From positions 121,581-185,580 of the forward strand of contig WRAY01000001.1 of the NCBI GenBank assembly GCA_009779975.1: DNA of 64,000 bases, in the 5' to 3' direction. This stretch comes from Bacillota bacterium. GTDB lineage: Bacteria; Bacillota; Clostridia; Christensenellales; Pumilibacteraceae. The position numbers and the translations under genes were made by a program. Every line of letters starts with the position of its first letter. Position 1 is the stretch's first letter. The notes beneath the pieces were generated by a model. The model had not been told where the DNA came from, searched no databases, and saw only the letters and a list, made by a program, of their open reading frames with translations. Shown piece after piece: positions 34,347 to 42,548 of this stretch.

Positions 34347-37300
34347 ATGAAAAACAAAAGAGGAAAAAATAATAAAACATTATTAATCGGTATTTTAATT
34401 GCAATGCTTTTGGTTGTCACAGGTTTTTTTGTGACTAATAATCTGTCAGTTCAAGCAAGTGATGATTATTCAAGCCATCATTATGAACTTGAAGATATCC
34501 GGCAAATGCTTGCATCACAATCTCTCGGGCAAGTAAGAGTTCACACTGAATATGGAGTTGAAACACATGTTGTTCCGTTGAATGAAACAACTGATGAAAT
34601 TCAAACATTCGGAGTTCAGCCGCTAAGTTCTAATCCTTTTTGGCATAGAAGGTTGTTTTCCAGTAGTCATGACAGAAGCATTGTTATTGTTTTGATGGGT
34701 GACGGATTTCTCAGCACTCAACAGGGCGATTGGCAAAACCCGACACAACAGCCCGGAACATTTTTCTATCACGCACATATGGCGATGCTAACAATGAAAA
34801 AAACCCATCCTTTTAATTTGTTTGCTTCATATTTCACTGTTTATGCTATTCCTGTTTTGTCAAGAGACAGCGGAATTCCTCATATTAACAGCAATCTAAG
34901 TGATGATCTTATTGATAGTATTCCTATCGGGTTAGACGCACCAACATATTTTGGTTCCAGAACTTTTAGTAGTAGTCGTGTTAGTATGCCCGAGAGCGGA
35001 CAACAGCGTGCAAGAGCCCTTGCAATGGCAGACAATAGAAGTCCGGATATGATACAAGTTATAGCCAACACAACACGCTTTGGCGGAATGGCATTTCTTA
35101 ATACAAGAGTTGCTTTAACAACAGTTCACACTAGCGGCGGAGGCTGGCACAGAACTTTTATTCATGAATTCGGACACACATTCGGCTGGCTGGCTGATGT
35201 TTATGCAAATGCACGCCCGCTTGAGTTGGCTAATATGACAAGCGAACAAATTGACAGTCAAGTGAAGTGGAGTCATTGGATTGGACACGGAAACAATGTT
35301 GTGAGAGGAGTTGGAAGCAATTCAGTGACGGAAATTCAAAGACCGACAATCGGAGTTTATCGGGGAAACAATGCCCCGTCAGGGTTTGCCGTTCCTGTTC
35401 CGAGAGACACATGCATGATGTCAGTCAGCGCACGAAACCGTGCTTTTTGTGCGGTGAGTTCAGCAGAATTAACAAGGCGATTGGCACATAGGTCAGATGA
35501 AGTTTTTCAAAGCAGGCATGAAAATCCCGGACAAACAACGCCCCCGAATAATGCTTTTGTTGCAATGCCTCAAAATGCCCATCGAATTTTGCCCTATGCT
35601 TTTAACGGAAACCCTTTTCTTCAAGAATTGATTGTTCCCTCAAGTGTTGCGTCTATTGGGGACTATGCTTTTATCGGAGCAAACAATCTTCAAATTATTC
35701 GCAACAATGCAACAATGCCCCAACAAATAAATGAGACAACTTTTGCGGGATTAATAAGGTCAAATATTTTGGTGTTTGTTCCGCAAAACACCTATGCTGC
35801 TTATCGCGCGGCAGGTTGGACAGGCTTTCTTTTGGTTGAAGGAATTAATCCGATAATCACTCCGGAAGTCGGACGGCACAGGGTTGACGGAATAACCAAC
35901 AACTATTCACATGTTGCGGGAGTGAAGTCATTTTATTTTATTAACCGATGGTGGCCGTTTTACAGCCACAATGCCTATATTGCAATTCCTAATATTTTAA
36001 AACATCAAGATATTTTGTTCCCGGGAAGAACGGTTGTCGGGGCAACTTTGAGTTTTAATTTTCTTTCAAATCGCAATGATAGTTTAAGAGCAAGTGTTAG
36101 AAACACAACAAATCCGAGCGCTTTGCATAGTGCTTCTGTTTTGAGAACTTTAACGGTTAATCATCCTATTGCTTCAAGCGGAACTGCGACAATTGATGTT
36201 TTTGAGCATTTGGATAATTCCGCTCCAAGCGGAGGAATAGGTTTGATTTCGTTATACGCAGCAAGAGATTCGGGATGGCCTTGCGGTCATCAAGTGGTGT
36301 TTTCAAACATACGGCTTGACCTTGAATTTGCGGGACTTGTTTTCGACGGAACTACGGTGACAGGTTTTGTGCCGCCGCCAAACTTCGACGGAACGGTGAT
36401 TATTCCCGAAGGAGTGACAATAATAGGCAACGGAGCGTTTCAAGGAAACATGTCTGTTCGGAATGTTATTATTGCAAACACCACAACCTCTGTGACAAGA
36501 ATTGAAGCAAATGCGTTTCGGGGTTCGGGTCTTGAAAGCATCACAATCGCCTCGAGTGTGATATATATTGGCGTAAACGCTTTTGTTGATATGAGACCTG
36601 ATTTTTCAATAATATGGTATAATAACTATGTTTTAGATTTGGCAAATATCAGGGGACATAGATTAACAGTAATTATCACCGAGAACACAACAACAATTCC
36701 GGCAAACGAATTTTATGGAATGACGGGATTAACAGAGATTTATGTCCCAAGTTGGGTGACAGAGATTGGAGCAAATGCGTTTGCTGAAACTACTCGAGTT
36801 TATTGGGAAGGAAGATATGAATTTCAAGGCAACACTCTTTTAAGATTTTTGAGAAATGAAAACAACGCAATAATTCCCTCATCAATAGCAGGAAGGTCAA
36901 TAACAACAATTGGAGAGAATGCGTTTGTTAATACCGGATTGAGAAGCATAGAAATTCCCGGCAATGTGACAACGATTGGAGAACGGGCATTTGCAGAAAC
37001 TCGTTTGACTTCTTTGACAATCCCCTCAACTGTTGCCCATATTGGAGAGAATGCGTTCCCTGCTTCCGCAGTAATCATTTTTCCGGATAGATACAAGGTT
37101 CAAGGCAGCACCCTTGTGACCTATCTCGGCAGAGTGCCGGAGGGAGCAAGATGGAATGTTGCGGGAAGAACCATAACAGAAATCGGGCAAAACGCCTTTC
37201 AACATTTTTCAGGGAATGAAATCACTGTTCCGTCAAGCGTAGCCTTTATCGGCGCTCATGCCTTTCCTCATTCAACAGTCGTTACTTGGCAGGAACGGTA

Positions 37301-39392
37301 TGTGTTTCAGGGGAACAATCTGTTGAGATTTTTAAAAAACACAAATCAAGCGGTTATCCCTTCTTCAATAGCGGGAATAAGAATAACTTCTGTTTGCAGT
37401 GAAGCATTCACCGAAAGAACTTTTCACCATGTCTCTATCCCCTATGGCATTACATATATCGGCTCTGGAGCGTTTGCCCACTTCCCTTTCCTCTCAATAT
37501 CGTGGAACTACAATCCTCAACTTGACTCAACTCAATTCAGGCAGTTTTTGACCTATGTCCATATTCCGAACGGAACTACTACTATTTCCGCAGGTTCGTT
37601 TGAGGGTGCGCAAAGTCTGCTCAGCATCGATATTCCTCAAGGCGTCAGATACATTGAAGACCACGCTTTCACGAACTCAGGCATCCAAATCATTCACATG
37701 CGAGGCAGAAACCAACCCCCTCAATCCATCAATGACACTACTTTTGCGGGTTCAGGTTTGGAGCGGATTATGTTCTATTGCTGGGAAAGTTATTTTAACT
37801 TCAGGAACTCTGATTATTGGTCGAACTTGAGAGAGATAATGCAGCCTGCTTCACGATTGTTCATTGTCCGCGGCGGCGGAGTGCCGCCGCCTGCCGAGTG
37901 GGGTGAGGCAACAGATGAAACTATCCGCATTGCTGTTTCAACCGATATAACAAACTTTAACTTTTTCTTCGCCGACCCGACACCAGACTCACAAATTCTG
38001 GCAGCCCTCCTCTATGACAGGCTGGTGGATGTCGACCCCGTCACAAGACAGGTTGTTCCGAACTTGGCAAAGCAGTGGTCGACTGAAGATGCGATTAGTT
38101 GGTTTTTTGAACTAAGGCAAGGCATTTATTTCAACAATGACGCTCCTTTTAATGCAAACAGCATCTATTCATTTGTTAACTTCGTTCAGCAAAACCATCA
38201 AAACAGCCTTCCAAACGCAGTGTGGAGAAAAGTGTGTCATGTTGTTGTTTTGGGTGACTATAGTATTGAGATTGTTCTAAAGGAGAGATATGTCCTATTC
38301 TTGGAACTTCTGGCAACACCTTTTGCAGGGATTGTTGATGTCAGTTGCTTTAGTTGGTGCTCCAACTGCTGTTGCTGTGAATGTGATTTTGTGTCAGGGA
38401 CAGACGCTTTTTTTATTGAGTGGTTTTTGCCCGAGCAAAAATTAGTTTTAAGCCGTTTTGACTATCATTTCAGAGGAGTTCCTCCGACTAAATATATTTA
38501 TTTCATACCGATATTGGATTGTTCAGACCGATCGCTGTCACTGGAATTTGGTGAGGTTGATATATCACTCGATATTTCAACTGAGGACGCTGAAAGAATT
38601 AATGATTCAGACAACCTTTATGTTATCAAACTGGAAAATGCAAAAACTACTTTTCTTCAGTTTAATTTGGATAACCCTGTGTTAAACGATGTTCAAGTCC
38701 GTCAAGCAATAGCACATGCTATTGACAGAGAGTCATGGACTCTTAACTTTAATTCAAGAGTTTCTCAAGACCATGTTTGGGGAGCAAACCTTGCAAGTTA
38801 TGCCGATAATCTAACAAGAGAGTTTTCTCCAGAGTTTGCAAGACAGAAACTTGAAGATGCAGGCTATATGCTTTTTGGCAGTGAGCAGTTCCGCAGGTGT
38901 ATGGACGGCGAGCCTCTTTCTTTAAGTCTTTTGGTGTCTTCTCAAGACTTCACTTTGACAAACAAGGCTCATTTTATTCAACAAAGTCTAATCGACATCA
39001 ATCTCAACATTGAACTAAACATCGTCACTCAAGAACTTTTTTATGAATATCTCCATTCCGGTTATTTTGACATAGTCCTAAAAAACCGCTCTGTTAATAC
39101 TCTGTTCTACCTTTTTGAAATGTATGCCTATGGCGGCGCTCTAAACTACGGCAACTTTAATCACGATGAATTAAACCCACTTTTTCAACAGGCTTTCTAC
39201 ACCCCTGATGACTGCCTCAAATATTCTCTTCTTCAACAAATTCAATATATCCTCTCTCATTACCTCCCCTCTCTCGGTCTTTCTCACCAACCACGCTTCA
39301 TCGCAACAACCAACTCTATCTCCTTAACCTCTATCTCATCCTCAACCTGTGCTGTTATTCTTAATCTCTCAGCAATCAGATCTTTATTGTAG
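34347..39392 (+). CDS. M64 metallopeptidase / BspA-LRR / oligopeptide-binding protein fusion
   Basis: 1681 residues. A signal/anchor segment (11-37) precedes an M64-type peptidase with I-V-I-V-L-M-G-D-G-F (112-121) and zinc motif H-E-F-G-H-T-F-G-W-L-A-D (273-284). BspA-type leucine-rich repeats follow (about 395-480 and 670-1170; I-P-S-x-V-x-x-I-G-x-x-A-F units). After the linker G-G-G-V-P-P-P-A-E-W, residues 1185-1681 are a full-length solute-binding protein family 5 domain (L-L-Y-D-R-L-V-D, L-A-K-Q-W-S, F-E-L-R-Q-G-I-Y-F-N, V-R-Q-A-I-A-H-A-I-D-R). Family 5 proteins deliver peptides to Opp/Dpp importers. One chain thus combines cleavage, adhesion and peptide capture. A seven-Cys cluster lies near 1329-1342. 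AGGAG precedes the ATG. No permease gene is nearby. Confidence 0.85.
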   Translation: MKNKRGKNNKTLLIGILIAMLLVVTGFFVTNNLSVQASDDYSSHHYELEDIRQMLASQSLGQVRVHTEYGVETHVVPLNETTDEIQTFGVQPLSSNPFWHRRLFSSSHDRSIVIVLMGDGFLSTQQGDWQNPTQQPGTFFYHAHMAMLTMKKTHPFNLFASYFTVYAIPVLSRDSGIPHINSNLSDDLIDSIPIGLDAPTYFGSRTFSSSRVSMPESGQQRARALAMADNRSPDMIQVIANTTRFGGMAFLNTRVALTTVHTSGGGWHRTFIHEFGHTFGWLADVYANARPLELANMTSEQIDSQVKWSHWIGHGNNVVRGVGSNSVTEIQRPTIGVYRGNNAPSGFAVPVPRDTCMMSVSARNRAFCAVSSAELTRRLAHRSDEVFQSRHENPGQTTPPNNAFVAMPQNAHRILPYAFNGNPFLQELIVPSSVASIGDYAFIGANNLQIIRNNATMPQQINETTFAGLIRSNILVFVPQNTYAAYRAAGWTGFLLVEGINPIITPEVGRHRVDGITNNYSHVAGVKSFYFINRWWPFYSHNAYIAIPNILKHQDILFPGRTVVGATLSFNFLSNRNDSLRASVRNTTNPSALHSASVLRTLTVNHPIASSGTATIDVFEHLDNSAPSGGIGLISLYAARDSGWPCGHQVVFSNIRLDLEFAGLVFDGTTVTGFVPPPNFDGTVIIPEGVTIIGNGAFQGNMSVRNVIIANTTTSVTRIEANAFRGSGLESITIASSVIYIGVNAFVDMRPDFSIIWYNNYVLDLANIRGHRLTVIITENTTTIPANEFYGMTGLTEIYVPSWVTEIGANAFAETTRVYWEGRYEFQGNTLLRFLRNENNAIIPSSIAGRSITTIGENAFVNTGLRSIEIPGNVTTIGERAFAETRLTSLTIPSTVAHIGENAFPASAVIIFPDRYKVQGSTLVTYLGRVPEGARWNVAGRTITEIGQNAFQHFSGNEITVPSSVAFIGAHAFPHSTVVTWQERYVFQGNNLLRFLKNTNQAVIPSSIAGIRITSVCSEAFTERTFHHVSIPYGITYIGSGAFAHFPFLSISWNYNPQLDSTQFRQFLTYVHIPNGTTTISAGSFEGAQSLLSIDIPQGVRYIEDHAFTNSGIQIIHMRGRNQPPQSINDTTFAGSGLERIMFYCWESYFNFRNSDYWSNLREIMQPASRLFIVRGGGVPPPAEWGEATDETIRIAVSTDITNFNFFFADPTPDSQILAALLYDRLVDVDPVTRQVVPNLAKQWSTEDAISWFFELRQGIYFNNDAPFNANSIYSFVNFVQQNHQNSLPNAVWRKVCHVVVLGDYSIEIVLKERYVLFLELLATPFAGIVDVSCFSWCSNCCCCECDFVSGTDAFFIEWFLPEQKLVLSRFDYHFRGVPPTKYIYFIPILDCSDRSLSLEFGEVDISLDISTEDAERINDSDNLYVIKLENAKTTFLQFNLDNPVLNDVQVRQAIAHAIDRESWTLNFNSRVSQDHVWGANLASYADNLTREFSPEFARQKLEDAGYMLFGSEQFRRCMDGEPLSLSLLVSSQDFTLTNKAHFIQQSLIDINLNIELNIVTQELFYEYLHSGYFDIVLKNRSVNTLFYLFEMYAYGGALNYGNFNHDELNPLFQQAFYTPDDCLKYSLLQQIQYILSHYLPSLGLSHQPRFIATTNSISLTSISSSTCAVILNLSAIRSLL

Positions 39393-39449
39393 TTCTAGGT
39401 AATCAGTTAGGATATTATATTAGTTTAGTTATCTAGTTTAGACCAGACA

Positions 39450-39525
39450 AAAGCATTGAAAATGCTTTTGTTGGAGAATTTCATGTAGCAGCAATCTCTC
39501 ACAAAACTATTGAAAATAGTTGACA
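39450..39525. repeat. Inverted-repeat element upstream of the YitT gene
   Basis: Hairpin CAAAAGCATT/AATGCTTTTG is followed by GTTGGAGAATTTCATGTAG, then a second hairpin ACTATT/AATAGT that runs into TTGACA. The stretch from 39472 recurs in opposite orientation at 41281-41345. Confidence 0.75.
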
Positions 39526-39549
39526 AGTGATTTTTTGTAGTGTTATACT
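39520..39549 (+). promoter_or_regulatory. YitT-gene promoter, nearly leaderless
   Basis: TTGACA (39520-39525), 18 bp, TATACT (39544-39549), then ten bases to the chosen ATG. The -35 is at the foot of a hairpin. Confidence 0.7.
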
Positions 39550-39559
39550 GTGGTTGATT

Positions 39560-40666
39560 ATGATAAATAATATTGATAATGATGAAATTAAAAAAGATGT
39601 TTCTTGTGAAAACGAAGAAAATGAAGCACTTGAAGTGAACCTTCCAACTTCTGTCGTTGATGAACAAGAGCCTAATATTGTGATAAGTCAGGAAGTTTCT
39701 GTTGTAAAATCGGGGACTAAAGTTTCTCGCTTTTTAGACAAAGCAATGTCTCACAAAGCGGGGATTTATTCTATTATTGTTCTTGTTGCCCTTTTGCGTG
39801 CGTTGACTGTTCATCTTTTTATTATCCCCGTCGGATTTGCTCCGGGAGGCATCACCGGTGTTGCTGCGATGCTTGACTACGGAACAGGTATTAACTGGGC
39901 GATTTGGCTATTTGCAATCAATGTTCCTCTCCTTGTCATGAGTTTTTTCCTCATTAACAAAGCGTTTGCATTCCGAACAGGATTTTTGATAATAGTCACT
40001 CTCGGCTTTTCTCTTTTGTTAGAGTTTCTTGACCATGGATGGGGTTCATTCTTTTATGGAATAGGTGCTATTGATTTTAGTGTTGTTATGCCTTCCGAAG
40101 ACATGGCTATTTTCTCCCCTGTTGCCGGCGGACTGCTTACTGCTGTGTTTGTTGCAATCCTTCTCAGAATCGGCTCATCAGGCGGCGGTGTTGACATTAT
40201 GGCGGTTGCAGTCAACAAATACAGACCTCAAATGGGCATTGCTTGGCTAATCTTACTCTTTGATGTTTTTGTTATTTTTGCCTCGTTCTTTGTCTATGGC
40301 AGCAATCCGGACAGCGGAAGAAGCGGAATGGACGCAGTCGTTTTGGCATTCATCATGATAGCCACCACGGCAGTATGTTTGAACACTTTACTCCGAGGCT
40401 TCAAATCCGCATTAAAATTTGAAATAATAACAACAGACCCCGAACGATTATCAAAGGCTTTGATGGGCAAACTTGTCCGAGGGGTGACAAAAATTTCTGC
40501 TGTCGGAATGTATAAACACGAGAACAAAGGCTTGCTCATTTGCATTGTTCGCAAAAATGAAATTCAAAAAGTCAAAGATGTCTTGAAAGAATTCCCCGAG
40601 ACCTTTGCCTATGTCTCAACGACAAGCGAAGTTTTCGGTCAAGGCTTTTCCGCAAGAGGCGGCTAG
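39560..40666 (+). CDS. YitT-family membrane protein (DUF161 plus DUF2179)
   Basis: After a 60-residue acidic cytosolic N-terminus, five or six membrane segments include the family motif L-F-I-I-P-V-G-F-A-P-G-G-I-T-G-V and S-S-G-G-G-V-D-I-M-A. The C-terminal 90 residues (A-L-M-G-K-L-V-R-G-V-T-K-I and I-C-I-V-R-K-N-E-I) are the ligand-binding-like DUF2179 domain. Family function is unknown; some members are suggested to be transporters. I place the start at 39560 because the promoter -10 lies only ten bases before it; the frame extends 11 codons upstream into the promoter. No ribosome site. Confidence 0.85.
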   Translation: MINNIDNDEIKKDVSCENEENEALEVNLPTSVVDEQEPNIVISQEVSVVKSGTKVSRFLDKAMSHKAGIYSIIVLVALLRALTVHLFIIPVGFAPGGITGVAAMLDYGTGINWAIWLFAINVPLLVMSFFLINKAFAFRTGFLIIVTLGFSLLLEFLDHGWGSFFYGIGAIDFSVVMPSEDMAIFSPVAGGLLTAVFVAILLRIGSSGGGVDIMAVAVNKYRPQMGIAWLILLFDVFVIFASFFVYGSNPDSGRSGMDAVVLAFIMIATTAVCLNTLLRGFKSALKFEIITTDPERLSKALMGKLVRGVTKISAVGMYKHENKGLLICIVRKNEIQKVKDVLKEFPETFAYVSTTSEVFGQGFSARGG

Positions 40667-40733
40667 AATTGCATAAAATCGTCTTTGACAGGCTTGTCAT
40701 CTGTTTCCTGAAAATGATTGCAACGAATTAAAT

Positions 40734-40766
40734 TGTAGGGGTGAGCAGTGCGAACCCGAATAATTT
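40734..40766. repeat. Single arm of the GTAGGGG repeat
   Basis: TGTAGGGGTGAGCAGTGCG followed by AACCCGAATAATTTTATC matches one arm of the 82-bp repeat. Confidence 0.6.
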
Positions 40767-40786
40767 TATCCTATTTATTATGAAAC

Positions 40787-40834
40787 AACAAAACGGCAAA
40801 ACGAATAATATCGTTTGCCGTTTTTTGTTTTTTT
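40787..40834. terminator. Bidirectional terminator between convergent genes
   Basis: AAAACGGCAAAACGA pairs with TCGTTTGCCGTTTT and is followed by a T run, between the YitT gene and the convergent small gene. Confidence 0.85.
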
Positions 40835-40855
40835 AATTAAGTTGCAAGTTGTTTA

Positions 40856-41221
40856 CTAGAACTGCGGGGCTTGTTCCGGAGCGTCAACCAGAAAACATTT
40901 TTTTGGTTTTATTTTGTCATAGACAAGACATAATCTGTCACCTTCGTTTACAGGCTTGTTTGCTCCGAACATTTTACCGACAGATTTTATGTCTTGAGCA
41001 ATTCCTGCGTTCCAGCCCGCTTTCTCTTTCACCTTTATGACAAAAGGTTTTTCAAAACCGTCCACTTTGACAAATATTTTGTAGAAGTGGGTTGTTTTTT
41101 GCATCGGTCCAAATCCAAATGAACGCTCTCCGGCATATTTGCATTTTGTGACTTCACCTTGTGCTTGCATAATGTTTTCAGGTTTAATTTTGTTTTTCTT
41201 TGCATTTTCAATATTTGGCAT
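40856..41221 (-). CDS. Hypothetical small basic protein
   Basis: A 121-residue, lysine-rich protein without signal or membrane segment. It has a strong AAAGGAGG site and an excellent promoter. Segments H-F-Y-K-I-F-V-K-V-D-G-F-E-K-P-F-V-I-K-V and R-L-C-L-V-Y-D-K-I suggest a small beta-barrel. No family recognised. It lies between the inverted copies of the 39.5/41.3-kb element. Confidence 0.6.
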   Translation of the reverse strand: MPNIENAKKNKIKPENIMQAQGEVTKCKYAGERSFGFGPMQKTTHFYKIFVKVDGFEKPFVIKVKEKAGWNAGIAQDIKSVGKMFGANKPVNEGDRLCLVYDKIKPKKCFLVDAPEQAPQF

Positions 41222-41262
41222 TTTTTTGCCTCCTTTTATTGTGGTTTTTTTATATACACTTA

Positions 41263-41291
41263 ATTATAACACATTTTAAAAATTCTGTCAA
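41263..41291 (-). promoter_or_regulatory. Promoter of hypothetical small gene
   Basis: Perfect TTGACA (41291-41286), 17 bp, TATAAT (41268-41263). The -35 adjoins the same hairpin as the YitT promoter. Confidence 0.85.
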
Positions 41292-41400
41292 CTATATTCA
41301 ATAGTTTTGTGAAAGATTGCTATTACATGAAATTCTCCAACAACGGGGTCGAAGACACCTGTCAAGCATTTTCAATGCTCTTGTTGGGATTTGCTAACAC
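41281..41400. repeat. Inverted-repeat element, second copy, beside HTH cassette 2
   Basis: Read on the minus strand it repeats GTTGGAGAATTTCATGTA, a CAATCTTTCACAAAACTATTG stretch with one base difference, and TTGACA. On the plus side GTCGAAGACACCTGTCAAGC and hairpin AAGCATT/AATGCT follow, ending GTTGGGATTTGCTAACAC. A related arrangement follows cassette 1 at 347-440. Confidence 0.7.
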
Positions 41401-41432
41401 GAGAAAGTTCTAGACAAAAGTGTCGAAGACAA

Positions 41433-41861
41433 CTAAGATTCACGCCCTACTAAATAATCAAGAGTGACATCTAAATAATCGGCAACAAGAAATAATGTCG
41501 GCATTAGAGGGTCACTGCCCTTTTTCCAGTTGTTAAAATGTCCCCCACTAATTCCGCTGTCACGCCGTATACGATATGTTGTGCAATTACACTCTGCCAT
41601 AACGGATAAAAATTGAGTATAGAAAGGCGGACTTTTCTTTGACTTGAAATCACTAAAATCCTCTGAACGCCCCATGAGATACTCAAGAGAACATTCGAAA
41701 AAATCCGCAAGTTTTATTGCATGAGTTAAATGTATGTGATATTTTCCACGCTTCCAATCCGTTATTGTAGTTGCATTAACACCAATAATTGCGGCAAGTT
41801 CGTTAGACTTGACTTCCTTTTCTGCCATTAAATCAGAAATTCTCTCGGAAAAAGTAACCAT
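41433..41861 (-). CDS. Tandem-HTH regulator, cassette copy 2
   Basis: This 142-residue paralogue of the 614-1039 protein has the same length, linker S-P-P-F-Y-T-Q-F and ends C-S-L-E-Y-L-M-G-R and D-V-T-L-D-Y-L-V-G-R. The recognition helices differ (V-N-A-T-T-I-T-D-W-K-R-G-K here; V-D-K-S-T-I-H-G-W-K-R-G-T in copy 1), in parallel with the different operator letters of the two cassettes. It faces the small ORF at 42074. Confidence 0.85.
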   Translation of the reverse strand: MVTFSERISDLMAEKEVKSNELAAIIGVNATTITDWKRGKYHIHLTHAIKLADFFECSLEYLMGRSEDFSDFKSKKSPPFYTQFLSVMAECNCTTYRIRRDSGISGGHFNNWKKGSDPLMPTLFLVADYLDVTLDYLVGRES

Positions 41862-42073
41862 AAATTCACCTCTTTATAGGATATTTATAATATGGCATTT
41901 CTCCCGTTAAAAGTCTATTACACTGGGAGTTATGCCATACAAGTCTTTTTCGGCATAACTTCTATTTATTCGACAAACAGTATGTCCATAACACCCATAA
42001 AATACTAGACAAACTGGAATAAATGGACATATAATATAATAGTGGTCACGACAAATATTAAAAGGAGGTGAGC
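41862..42073. promoter_or_regulatory. Divergent operator region, cassette 2
   Basis: ATGTCCAT (41982-41989) and ATGGACAT (42023-42030) take the places of the arms in cassette 1 and are separated by a similar distance. A second dyad GTTATGCC/GGCATAAC lies at 41929-41959. TAGACA, 18 bp, TATAAT (42030-42035) then AGGAGGTG lead to the small ORF. The stretch ATATAATATAATAGTGGTCA is identical in both cassettes. Confidence 0.7.
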
Positions 42074-42280
42074 ATGAAAAATCAATCAATTAAATTAAGA
42101 AATATGATAATTAATAACTTAAAAGAAGACAGCGATTACAGCAATGTTTTAGCGGTTAAAAAAGACGGTTTGTTATTTGCCGGTGCTGATGTGGCATTGC
42201 TTGATAGCAAAAACGATTTACAAACTTTTAGAATATTTATAATTCCGCACAAACTTGATTACAGCGTTTTTGCAACATAA
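42074..42280 (+). CDS. Small conserved protein of HTH cassette, copy 2
   Basis: 68 residues starting at the ATG six bases after AGGAGGTG; an in-frame GTG lies two codons upstream. About 75% of positions match the 1252-1458 protein, including G-L-L-F-A-G-A-D-V-A-L-L-D and I-I-P-H-K-L-D-Y-S. Conservation of this ORF with its regulator argues that it is a real gene. Function unknown. Confidence 0.75.
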   Translation: MKNQSIKLRNMIINNLKEDSDYSNVLAVKKDGLLFAGADVALLDSKNDLQTFRIFIIPHKLDYSVFAT

Positions 42281-42548
42281 ATTAGTATATCACAAAAAAA
42301 CTGAGGCTATTCACATCAAAAATGAAATGCGATAGCATCGAGCATATCCTCACTAATTCAGCACTTTCCCTCCATCCACAATTCTAGTAAAAACTATCTT
42401 TCAAGTGTTTTGTTTGATAATTTTTTCTAACTTTGTCAAAAAGGCTTGCTCTTTTTGTTGAATTGTGTTATTATGCTTTTTAGGTTCATATTTAGGAAAC
42501 ACTGATTAATTCCTTTAAACTACATTTTGAACACTCAAGGAGAACTTA
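42281..42548. other. Gap with degenerate terminator
   Basis: GAGGCTATT ... GCGATAGCATC at about 42303-42341 is a decayed copy of the cassette 1 terminator. The rest is AT-rich with no ORF. The promoter of the following operon is probably here but is not resolved. Confidence 0.5.

Noticed and set aside
34347..39392. Peptide ABC importer operon
   Set aside because: No permease or ATPase genes flank the binding-protein domain.
39430..41400. Integron attC sites
   Set aside because: Variable stems resemble attC in principle, but core sites of the GTTRRRY type are not consistently placed and no integrase is present.
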